Shown here one piece after another: positions 15,178 through 25,400 of a stretch of DNA of 31,761 nt (positions within the stretch are counted from its first letter, which is position 1; each line of letters starts with the position of its first letter). The stretch is from an uncultured Lachnospiraceae bacterium. GTDB lineage: Bacteria; Bacillota; Clostridia; Lachnospirales; Lachnospiraceae. Location of the stretch: positions 1-31,761 of the forward strand of contig CAJULG010000019.1 in NCBI GenBank assembly GCA_910587045.1, read 5' to 3'. The position numbers were made by a program, and so were the translations under genes. Below the pieces are notes generated by a model. That model saw only the letters and a program-made list of their open reading frames with translations. It was not told where the DNA came from and searched no databases.

Positions 15178-15534
15178 ATGAATTATGTATGGGCATTTAT
15201 TATCGGAGGTTTGATCTGCGTGTTATCGCAGATTCTTATGGATACAACGAAAATGCTGCCGGGACGGGTTATGGTGACGCTTGTCTGCTTAGGGGCAATA
15301 TTAGGAGCCATCGGTCTGTATGAGCCGATCATTGAATTTGCCGGAGGAGGCGCAACAGTTCCATTAACAGGCTTTGGTTATAACCTGTGGAAAGGGATTC
15401 GTGAAACAGTAGACACCGATGGTTTTATCGGATTGTTCCGGGGCGGCTTTAAAATGGCAGCGGTTGGAACCTCCGCTGCGTTGATATTTTCCTATATTGC
15501 CTCATTGATCTTCCAACCAAAGATGAAAAAGTAA
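15178..15534 (+). CDS. spoVAE: stage V sporulation protein AE
   Basis: 118 residues, almost all membrane: helices near 5-20, 30-48, 55-75 and 95-112, with the family features LSQILMDTTKMLPGRVMV and GRVMVTLVCLGAILGAIGLYEP. It matches the SpoVAC/SpoVAEB family, a membrane part of the dipicolinic acid channel in spores. Its ribosome site (GGGGGGTG) lies inside the end of spoVAD, so the two are translationally coupled. A terminator follows. Confidence 0.93.
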   Translation: MNYVWAFIIGGLICVLSQILMDTTKMLPGRVMVTLVCLGAILGAIGLYEPIIEFAGGGATVPLTGFGYNLWKGIRETVDTDGFIGLFRGGFKMAAVGTSAALIFSYIASLIFQPKMKK

Positions 15535-15574
15535 TGAAATAAATTCCTAGGGTTTATTTCTTTATATAGATAGA

Positions 15575-15605
15575 AACAGGTGTGAGATATCACACCTGTT
15601 TTTTT
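15575..15605 (+). terminator. terminator after spoVAE
   Basis: An 11-bp perfect stem, AACAGGTGTGA with TCACACCTGTT (15590-15600), has a GATA loop and a run of T to 15605. It may also help stop the convergent PBP transcript, though its T-run in that direction is short. Confidence 0.92.
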
Positions 15606-15628
15606 AGATACTACTCAAATCTGTATAT

Positions 15629-18535
15629 TTATTGCATTGGTTCCGTATTCGTAACCGGTGGTTCTCCGGTCGATTCTGTAGGAGGTCCTTCTGTTGATGC
15701 CGTACTTGGCTCTGTTGTAGTACCGCCTCCGGTTGGCGCAAATCGAACCTGAATGGTAAAGTTCTTGTTCACGTCCTTGAAGGTATAGGACGAAGGTGCA
15801 CCTACACTGACTCCATCGACCAGAACCTCTGCAATGGTATATCCGGTTGCCGGAGTAAAGAAGAATACCTTGGAACCGCCTGCCGGAACCTGTGCGGTTT
15901 CTGTTATGGTTCCGCCTGTATTGTTTATAACAGAGGAGCTAATGGTAAATACATTGGTCGCAGTAGATGGATCCGGTTCTGTAGAAGCCGGTTCTGTATG
16001 CAGCGGACAGGTCTGATCCGCAAAGTCCTCCGGAATACTCTTATCATGGAAGGCATAAGGAATATAGATCGAACCATCTGCCTTTTGTATATAGGTAAAG
16101 CTGTAACGGTTTGGACAGTTTTCTGTTGCCGGAAGGTTGGAATCCTCGCAAAGCTCGATCGTCGTTGCGCCACAGGTCTGTGTTGGAACGGTGCCGACTG
16201 CAAAATATTCCGTCCGGGTTCCATGCGCTTCGCAGCCCTCCTTCGGCAGAAGGCCTGTCATCTTGCAGACCGTTGCACTGGTGATACCATCTACCTTTGG
16301 AAAATCCTTGATTTCCTGTTCTTCTAACTCTACGATCTGCTGCATGATCTTTGACCACATCCGTTCATGCAGGCTGCCGCTGCCTCCCGGCAGGGTAGTA
16401 TTAATATCATAACCAAGCCAGATGGAGGCTGTATAATACGGGGTAGAACCGCAGAACCACAGGTCGTAATCATGAGACGTGGTACCTGTTTTACCGGATA
16501 CCGGCATACCGCTTGATAAAGCACAAGGTCCGCCGGTACCGGAAGTAATAACATCCTTCATTGCATTGTTTAGCAGCCATGCAGTCGTCGGCTTCATAAC
16601 CTGTCTGGTCTCCGGCTGGTTATCGATCAGGACATTGCCATCATGATCCAGAACCTTGGTATAGAAGATCGGTTCCGTATAAAGACCACAGTTTGCAATG
16701 GAAGCATAGGCGGCTGTGATTTCTTCATTGGTAATACCATTGGTGATACCGCCAAGGGCTGTGGACTGCTGAATATCTGAATATACGGTTCCGTCTGCAT
16801 AGGTTTCTGATTCGACCAGGGTAGTCATTCCCATATCCACCAGATAGCGAAAGGCGACATCCGGCCCCACATCTGTAATGGTCTGAACTGCAATTACGTT
16901 CATGGATTCCCGGATCGCATCCCGGATCGACTGGAAGCCTTTGTAGGATCCGCCCCACCAGTTTGTGACCGGACGTCCGTTTGTATAGTTATATGGTTTA
17001 TCTTCGTAAGTCGTTGCCAGTGTCATGCCGGAGGCATCCAGTGCCGGTACGAAAGCTGCCAGAACCTTAAAGCAGGAGCCAGGCTGACGGGTAGAATCCG
17101 TTGCGCGGTTCAGGACCAGATTTCCCTTCTTGTCACCCCGCCCGCCGACAATGGCTTTGATCTGTCCGGTATACTGATCCATCAGGGTAAAGGAGATCTG
17201 TGGCTGGATAACCGTATCGTAGGTTTCCATCAGCTCTGAAAGATCCGGATTCTCAGCAAGCATATCCGCCTTGAATTCGTCTGCTGCCGCCCGGGCTGCT
17301 TCCTCATTGGCATAGATCAGTGAATATTTGGAATTCCCTGTCTTTTCCTGAAAATGCCGAAGCAGATGATTGGTACTAAAGTTCGTGGTATTACCATCTG
17401 CATCCACCAGAGTTAACTGGTAGGATAGTGACACCTGTGAGGTGGCCGGATAATTCTCCGGATCATTCAATACGGTATCACAGATCTGCTGAATATCGTC
17501 ATCCTGTGTAATATAGATGGATAAACCGCCGGCGTATATTAAATTGGACGCATCCTTTGCAGAATACCCCATTTCATTCACCAGTTGATCCATTAATGCG
17601 TTGATGGTAGCATCAATAAAATAGGAATTCACTTTTTTCGTTTCCAATACCTCATCATGATGCAGCTCTACTCTGGAATATACATCATCCGCACAGGCGT
17701 ATTGATATTCCTCTTCGGTAATGAAATTCAGATCCAGCATTTCATCCAGAACCTTCTGTCTCCGCTCTGCATTATATTCCGGATAGATGATCGGATCATT
17801 TTTAGATGGATTCTGGGTGATAGCAGCAATCACTGCACATTCAGAAATGGTCAGCTCGGACATTTCCTTGCCAAAATAGGTCTGGGATGCAGTCTGAACA
17901 CCGTGACAGCCCTGGCCAAGATAAATACTGTTCAGGTAGTATTCCAGAATTTCATTTTTGCTGAGTCGTTTTTCCAGCTCAATAGCAAGATACTGCTCCT
18001 GAATCTTACGTTCCAGGGATTCCATAAAAGTGTCTTCATCCAGACCGACGTTAAATACTTCATTCTTGATCAACTGCTGTGTAATGGTACTGGCGCCCTC
18101 GCTGAAGTGTCCGCCATTCTTAATGCCTTTATAAAAAGCACGGAAGATACCGCGTACGTCAATTCCATTGTGCTGACGGAATCTTCTGTCTTCAATAGCG
18201 ATATAAGCATTGACCAGTGTTTCCGGGATATCCTTATAATGTGCATATTCACGATTGGAATCGATTTTTGACAATGTGGTGATCAGTTCACCATCCTGAT
18301 TATAGATACAGGTCTGGAATCCTTCCGGTACAACATTGATATCGTCAATGTCTGGTGCATCGTCCAGTATTCCATTTAACATGCCAAAACCGGCGCCAAC
18401 GCCGATTGCGCCAAAGGCAATGATACAGACCAGAAAAGCTTTAAAAACCATTACTTTTACTTTTTGTTTATTTTTACTGGCCTTTGATACCAGATGCTTT
18501 TGCTTTTTTATTGTTTCTTTTTTGCTGAAATTCAT
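15629..18535 (-). CDS. class A penicillin-binding protein (PBP1A type)
   Basis: 968 residues. A basic cytoplasmic tail, then a membrane helix (about 30-52). The GT51 transglycosylase domain, about 70-260, has catalytic E115 in EDRRFRQHNG and GASTITQQL. The transpeptidase domain, about 380-740, has S487-x-x-K490 (PGSCFK), S544-M-N546 and K682-T-G (SGKTGTT). Then a Cys-bearing region (TGLLPKEGCEAHG) typical of clostridial PBPs. The C-terminus adds an InlB B-repeat-like strand domain (about 860-930) and a Thr/Pro/Glu tail. It polymerises and cross-links peptidoglycan. I chose the ATG at 18535 (AAAGGAGG upstream); a longer frame to 18619 adds 28 residues that cross the promoter. Confidence 0.94.
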   Translation of the reverse strand: MNFSKKETIKKQKHLVSKASKNKQKVKVMVFKAFLVCIIAFGAIGVGAGFGMLNGILDDAPDIDDINVVPEGFQTCIYNQDGELITTLSKIDSNREYAHYKDIPETLVNAYIAIEDRRFRQHNGIDVRGIFRAFYKGIKNGGHFSEGASTITQQLIKNEVFNVGLDEDTFMESLERKIQEQYLAIELEKRLSKNEILEYYLNSIYLGQGCHGVQTASQTYFGKEMSELTISECAVIAAITQNPSKNDPIIYPEYNAERRQKVLDEMLDLNFITEEEYQYACADDVYSRVELHHDEVLETKKVNSYFIDATINALMDQLVNEMGYSAKDASNLIYAGGLSIYITQDDDIQQICDTVLNDPENYPATSQVSLSYQLTLVDADGNTTNFSTNHLLRHFQEKTGNSKYSLIYANEEAARAAADEFKADMLAENPDLSELMETYDTVIQPQISFTLMDQYTGQIKAIVGGRGDKKGNLVLNRATDSTRQPGSCFKVLAAFVPALDASGMTLATTYEDKPYNYTNGRPVTNWWGGSYKGFQSIRDAIRESMNVIAVQTITDVGPDVAFRYLVDMGMTTLVESETYADGTVYSDIQQSTALGGITNGITNEEITAAYASIANCGLYTEPIFYTKVLDHDGNVLIDNQPETRQVMKPTTAWLLNNAMKDVITSGTGGPCALSSGMPVSGKTGTTSHDYDLWFCGSTPYYTASIWLGYDINTTLPGGSGSLHERMWSKIMQQIVELEEQEIKDFPKVDGITSATVCKMTGLLPKEGCEAHGTRTEYFAVGTVPTQTCGATTIELCEDSNLPATENCPNRYSFTYIQKADGSIYIPYAFHDKSIPEDFADQTCPLHTEPASTEPDPSTATNVFTISSSVINNTGGTITETAQVPAGGSKVFFFTPATGYTIAEVLVDGVSVGAPSSYTFKDVNKNFTIQVRFAPTGGGTTTEPSTASTEGPPTESTGEPPVTNTEPMQ

Positions 18536-18559
18536 GAAAATGCCTCCTTTATCCCACCC

Positions 18560-18568
18560 ATTATAACA
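18560..18568 (-). promoter_or_regulatory. extended -10 promoter of the PBP gene
   Basis: On the minus strand TGTTATAAT: a perfect -10 with the TG extension and a weak -35. It lies 25 bases upstream of the chosen ATG and inside the longer frame, which supports the shorter start. Confidence 0.55.
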
Positions 18569-18648
18569 AATCCATATATCGAAATAAAGAAAAAGTTTAA
18601 GGTATACAGGATTATTCACGAATTTGAAAGATTTTATTCAGAATCTAT

Positions 18649-18677
18649 TTGCCATCTGGGATATTAAAAGTTATAAT
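18649..18677 (+). promoter_or_regulatory. sigma-A promoter of yigZ
   Basis: TTGCCA (18649-18654), exactly 17 bases, TATAAT (18672-18677). One mismatch in total. Start expected near 18684, about 34 bases before the ATG. Confidence 0.75.
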
Positions 18678-18717
18678 TATGTCAATACGCTAAAGAAATA
18701 TAAGACCGGAGGATACT

Positions 18718-19341
18718 ATGGAAGAATATCTGGCAGTAGCAGAAGGCGGACAGGACGAGATAATCGAAAAAAAGTCCCGGTTTATCGGGTATACCGCTTC
18801 GGTACAGACAGAGGACGAGGCTGCAGCCTTTATAGAAGGAATACGAAAGAAGCATTATGATGCCAGACATTGCTGTTATGCTTACTCCATTGGTCTGGAC
18901 AACCAGCCGCTGCTTCGCTTCTCAGACGATGGTGAACCCCAGGGAACAGCGGGAAAGCCGATCCTGGAGGTGGTTCAGGGCAGCGGGGTTCGAAATATCT
19001 GTATTGCGGTGGTTCGCTATTTTGGCGGTACGCTTCTGGGGACCGGAGGGCTGGTGCGTGCTTATACGGATGCAGCGAAGGCAGGACTGGAGGCCAGTGT
19101 GATCCGTCAGCGTCGCAGACTGATCGAGGCGGAACTATCTGCAGAATACCCGGATCTGGGCAAGCTTCAATACCTGATCGGGAACACAGATGCAGAGATT
19201 ACAGATACGGTATATACGGAGCGGGTACTGGTAAAGGTACAGGTCTATGCGCCGGTGTATGACCGTTTTGTGAAAGCTGTGACAGAGGTGACTGCCGGAA
19301 GAGTCAGCGTGGAGAAAAGAGGGGAAGTGTTTTCATTATAG
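18718..19341 (+). CDS. yigZ: YigZ/IMPACT family protein
   Basis: 207 residues. The UPF0029/IMPACT N-terminal domain (about 1-125) shows its landmark stretches KSRFIGY, DARHCCYAYSIG, SDDGEPQGTAGKPIL and VVRYFGGTLLGTGGLVRAY. The C-terminal DUF1949-type ferredoxin-like domain covers about 140-205. Bacterial members are soluble proteins without an agreed function; the eukaryotic relative acts on translation control through GCN1. GGAGGATACT precedes the ATG. The Rhs gene starts 62 bases downstream with no terminator between, so some co-transcription is likely. Confidence 0.93.
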   Translation: MEEYLAVAEGGQDEIIEKKSRFIGYTASVQTEDEAAAFIEGIRKKHYDARHCCYAYSIGLDNQPLLRFSDDGEPQGTAGKPILEVVQGSGVRNICIAVVRYFGGTLLGTGGLVRAYTDAAKAGLEASVIRQRRRLIEAELSAEYPDLGKLQYLIGNTDAEITDTVYTERVLVKVQVYAPVYDRFVKAVTEVTAGRVSVEKRGEVFSL

Positions 19342-19403
19342 TATACACATGTAACAGATCGGAATAATTACCAGAAGATAAAATATGTCCAGGGAGGCAG
19401 AAT

Positions 19404-22400
19404 ATGAAAGTACAAAAGAGAGTTTATAAGGTATTATCTATTATTGTTATTATCACTATATTAATACAGAATGTAGCGGCTGCTGGTGTGTATGTAGATG
19501 CAAAGCAGATATCATTAGAACAGGCGGAAGGCACCGGAGAATCCGGTTCCGGAGAAAGCACTTCTGCAGAAACAGTTCCAGAGGAAGACGCAACTGAAGC
19601 AGAATCTGCGTTATCTGCTCTGGAGGAAATGGTATCCGAAGAAATGCCGCGTTCCGGATCGACGGAAGCGGAGCCGGTCACGGATATTCCGGAACTGACC
19701 GGGCGGGAATGGAAGACGGACAATGGAAGCTGCTCCGGGGATACTGCATTGAATGAGAATCTCTATCTGACACAGGATGTTACGGTGGAAGGAAATCTTA
19801 CACTCCGGAACTCCTTACAGTTAAACGGACATACGCTTACGGTAACGGGAAATCTGTCCTTATCGGGAAGAGCCGTCCTGATCCTGGATGGAGATCTGGA
19901 GATAGGAAACAATCTGGAAATTGATGGCGGTCAGATATCCTTCTACGGAAAGACGCTGCTGTGCCATGGCGATGTTATTGTTACTTATCTGAGTTCAGAT
20001 CAGTCTGTCACATTGTCCCATGCCAGTGACCGGTTTTGTATTCAGGGAGATTTTCTATATAAGAATTCATTTTATGGTACATTAGATCTGCAAAAGGGAA
20101 TGCTGGAGCTGGCTGGTGATATGATGGAGATCCGTGAGTATTCCTCCACACAATCCAGGCTGGTCTTTGGTACGGATTTTCAACTGGTGTTAAACGGGGA
20201 GGAAAGTCAGATGCTTGCCCTTTGGTCAGAGAGTCTGCCGGAGGCAATTCAGTTCACAGGAGAGGAAGAGCGTAGACTGTATCTGGCAAATGAAGCATTG
20301 CTGCCCCTGATCCAGACGGAGCATGGCGTTCTGTATCCTTCTGTATTCCGGATCAATCAGAAGCTGCTGGATCTGCAGAAAAAGACGGGACGGTATTCCC
20401 TTGAATATGCAATCGTTTACCTGGAATCCGGAGTATTGGATATCAACAGCTATACGACGATTTCCGGTGATTTCATTCAGAATGGAACGGTAGCGATCAA
20501 TAACTCACTTTATGTAGAAGGCAGTTATTCGATCCAGGATATAGGCAGGCGGGAAGAGGGCCTGTATGGTTTGGAGACCCGGGGAGCATTGAAGCTGAAT
20601 GGCACGTTAAGGATCGGCGGTGATTTTATCACCCGTTCCGTTACGGATCATGCAGAAAATGACTGGAAGGGAACACTGCAGATTGGCGGCAGTTTTTATC
20701 AGTATGGAACAGAAGTGGCTAATTTTAATCCGTCTGGTGAGCTGTCCTGCTATTTTACAGGAGGAGATGCAGAACAGCATATTTATTTTGAGGACTGGGA
20801 GCATAACTGGCTGCCGAAGGTCTATGTAAGCTCCCGTCCGCTTATCCTGGATACCAGGGTACAGTTCACGGATGCCATCTATGGCACCCTGGAAGGAGAT
20901 ACTTATATTCAGGAGAAGAATTATGCAAAGATCGGGGATGCAGCAGGCATTGTATTGCATCTGTATGAGGATTACACCCTGAATGAGGATATCAGTGTAG
21001 CAAATGCGACCATCATAACAGAAGGGAATCTGAATCTGAACGGACATAACCTGACCTGCAGGAATCTGATCCTGTCAGAAGGCTCCCGCGGGACACTTAC
21101 CATGAATCAGGGCGAAACCCTGATCATTCAAAATATGCTTGATATCAGCAATCATTCGGAAAGCGGGGAGATATCCAATGGCACCATTCAGGTTGGAGGC
21201 GATCTGATTCAGCGGAATACAGGTACGCCAGACAATTTTGTAACAACAGACAGACTGAAGCTTGTTCTGAATGGCAGCGGAGGGGTGCAGCATGTCAGCT
21301 TCGAATCGCCGGAGGCTTCTTTGGCAACGGTAGAGATATGTAATACCAGAGGCGGCTATGTGAAGTTGCTGACGCCGGTTACGATTCAGGAACTGGTCAA
21401 TACAAGTAATACGTTGATTCAGGAAAGCAGGCGGATAGAAGGATACAAGCTTGCCGCAGATGTAGTCTATGAGGAAGATATCTGTATCCTGGGCGGTGTC
21501 ATGGACTTAAACGGGCATACCATGACGGTAAACGGTGATCTGCTGGTGGAAGGCGGAGAACTGAGGATCAACGGCGGTACCCTGATCGTAACAGGAGATC
21601 TGCGCTTCCAGACCGGAAAGGAGGAGGAAGCAGGCCGGGTTTATCTGGAAAGCTATGGCGTGCTTACGATGGCCTCAGATGCAGATAAGGTGATAGTGGA
21701 ACAGGACTGCTATATGAATCTGGCAAGGAAACCCGGTATTACAAAGGGAAGCATAATGCTGGGCGGAGACTTGTATGTGGAGAAGGATACATTTTCCATG
21801 GGAGCAGGCAGTACCCTGTGTCTGACCGGAGACAGGGAGCAGACCATACAGATTGTAAAAGGAGAGTGCCGGGCAGGAGCGCTTGAGATCCAGAATCAGA
21901 ATTGTATTCGCTATAACGGAACGCTGGTCGTGCAGGGTACCCTTACTGATTCCGGCTGCCGGAAGATCGGTACAGTATATATTACCGATCTCGGCAATAT
22001 CAGGGATACCTATGCGGGAGATATCGTGGCAACGGGTGCGGGCCGGCTGCTGGAGGATATTGAGATCAAAGGCAATGTTGAATGCAGGAGCAGTCTGAAT
22101 CTGTCCGGGTATCAGTTAAAGGCGGAGAATGTCATTTGTACGGGAACGCTGACAACCGGACAGGGCGGCCTGTATTGTGACGATCTGACCCTGAAAGGCA
22201 GCCTGATCATGACATATCCGGATGCCTGCATGGAAGTGGATAACCTGGTTTTGCAGCAGGGCAGAAATGCTTCCAGTGTTACGGACGGTACGATCCTGAT
22301 CCACGGGAATCTTACGGAAAAGAATACCGGTGCTGCATTTACTACGAAAGAGAATGCCGTTGTGATCCTGGAGGCGCCTCAGGCAGATGAAGCGCATCCG

Positions 22401-25400
22401 GCTCAGATTGCCCTGTCAACCTCCGGCAGTCGTTTGGAGACGTTGATCCTGAGAACAAACTGGAAGTATTACGACTGCAATCGTTCCTTATCCGGACTTG
22501 CGAATCAGATCCGGTCGGAATATCCGGATGATGTTGCGCCAACAACGCCGGAAAATGTGAGGAATACAGGCATTTCCAGCTGGTGGGTCCGTCTGTCCTG
22601 GGATGTATCCACGGATAATGAGGATCAGCTTGCGGGCTATATTATTTATCGGGACGGAGAAGAGATCGCACGGACAAAGACGAATTCCTACCGGGATGAT
22701 ACCTGTAACCATAATACCGAATATATCTATCAGATAGCTGCTTATGACTGCCATGGCAATCAATCCGGCTTTTCCGGAAACTGTATCGTTACAACCCCTC
22801 AGGATAAGGATGCGCCTTCTGTACCATATACCTTCACCTGTACACAGTATAATGAGGCCCGGATTACCTTAGAGTGGTCCACCTGCCAGACCTATGACCA
22901 GATACAGGAATACCGGTTGTATCGGGATGGTGAATTAATATTTACGCAGAAGGAGGATGGAAGCAGAACATATACCTGTCAGGATACGACCGTGCAGGCC
23001 GGTCAATGCTATACCTATGCCATTGAAGTGGAGGATCGTGCCGGGAATGTATCAACCCGAAAGGAAGTAGAGGTATATGCCGTACAGCCTCTTTCTTCCG
23101 TATCCAACCTGTCCATTCAAGATGATCAGGGGGATGTGATGCTTCAATGGGAGGATGCACAGGCTGTGGCAGCCCGGTACGAGGTCTATCGTTCCACCAC
23201 TCGCAGCAGCGGATATTCCCTGATCGGAACCGTGGATAAGAATGATACGGGCTCCTATCGCTACCTGGATTCTGCTGTAAAGGAACGGACGACATATTAT
23301 TACAGGGTGATCCCTGTGATTTCAGACGCACAGAAAGGAACGGTCTATACGCCGGTTTCAATTCGTGCCGCTTATGATACGAAGCCGCCGGTGCTTACCA
23401 GCTGGGAGATCCCTTACGGGTTATACGATGGGAATGTAATTAATCAGGATGTCAATTTTAATATAGATACGAAGGATAATCGTGGTATGGAGAGCATAAG
23501 CATATCCTATGCCCTTAAGGGAACGGAGGACTGGAAGGAATTATCTTATCGAAAATCCAGCTATAGCGATCAGCAGCAGTGGAACGGATACGGAACGATC
23601 CGGACCGCTCAGATGAAGGGTACCTATGTGTTCCGTCTGGTTCTGCGGGATATCAACGGTAATACAACAACAGAGACAAGGGAATATCACATTAACTGTC
23701 AGGGGATTGAAGCGCCGGTCATAACGAGCCGGACGGTGAAGAGTACCTCCATTTCTCTGGAATGGAGTATGTCGGAATCGCCGAGTATCAGCTATGAGAT
23801 TCAGATTCTGGAGGGAGATACCTTTGTTCGTGATCAGTATGTACATAATAAGACATACGGGACAATTAAAGGCTTATTGGCGGATCATGACTATACCATA
23901 CGGATTCAGCCATACGGAATCAGGCCTGAAGACGGAAGAGCCCTATATGGCATCCCGTCTGAACCGGTCACCATAACCACAACCGGAGATGAGATTGCGC
24001 CGAAGATTACGGATTTATCTCCGGCGCCGGGATATGCAGGCGACAGTATCCGGCTTCGTGCCGACGTAACGGATAACAGTGCAGTAGAATCCCTGCAGAT
24101 GGAATATTCCCTGGATAAAGAGCAGTGGACAGCGCTTGCCACGTTACATTCGGGAGTAAAGCAAGGCTCCTATACATTCTTGTACCGGATGGATACCAGT
24201 GCCATTCCGGAAGGCAGCCTTTATATCCGGGCCTTTGCCTTCGATTATGCCGGTAATAAGAGCCAGGGAGTCCAGAATGAATATATCATCGACCATACAC
24301 CGCCGGAGGCAGTCAGGGATCTGACGGCATATGATATCGACGGTGCGATCGGTCTGCGATGGACACCGGTAGATGGATGCACCTATTCTGTTATGCGTCA
24401 GAATGACAAAGGAGAGTATATCCGGCTTGCAACGACACAGGATTCCGATTATCAGGATCGGAATGCAGTCTATGGTAAGGAATATCGTTATGTGGTATAT
24501 TCTGTGGATGCTGCGGGCAATCAGGGAGCTGTCAGTAACGAGGTAGTCACCCGTATGATGGAGGATCAGAAGCCGCCGCAGATCACAGAATTCAGCGCCA
24601 TATATATAAGTGCCGAGGATCAGATCTGGGTGCGGCTGGCAGCAAAAGACAATATTAAGCTGGCAAGTATCCGAATTGAGTATGAGAAGGAGGGAATCTG
24701 GTATCCTGCAAAGGAATTCACCAGCTATTCCAGAGAATTTTCAACCAATACGCCATGGTCCATGAAGGAGGAGCCGGAGGGAATCTATCATTTGCGGTGT
24801 ACAGTTACGGATGTGAACGGCTTCATGACACAGGAGACGATCACGGTTGATGTTGATCGGACTGCGCCAATGCTTCAGGAGATGTCAGTATCAGAGCAGG
24901 AGAACCGGCTCCGGATTGAGTGGGAAGCATATAATGAAAGCGATTTTTCCTTTTATTCTTTGGATCGGATTGATGAAAATGGAAAAAAGTTCCGGGTTCT
25001 CTATACAAACAACAGCAGCCTGACAGTTTGTAATGACAGTCCGGTACCGGGAAGACTCTATACCTATCGCCTGCAAATCGGAGACAGCGCAGGAAATGTA
25101 CAGATCATGGAACGGGCAGGGCGTTTGAAAAAGACCGACTTAGAGCCACCCAGGGTGCAGATTGAATGCAATGGCGAAGCAATCAGCCGGCTTACGGTAA
25201 AGGCTGGAGAATCCGTACGTTTATCCGGTGCTTCTACAACGGATAACGTGGGAATTGCATCTATGCAGTGGCTTGTGGATGAGATTGAAGTACGCAGAGC
25301 AGTCAGCTTTCAATATACCTTTGAACAGGAAGGAAGCTATACGATCAGCCTAAGGGTAAAGGATCTATCAGATAATGAGGGCAGTCTTACCATACCGGTA

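Noticed and set aside
17657..18271. 204-codon plus-strand frame inside the PBP gene
   Set aside because: Antisense shadow of the GT51 domain, which has clear catalytic motifs on the other strand.
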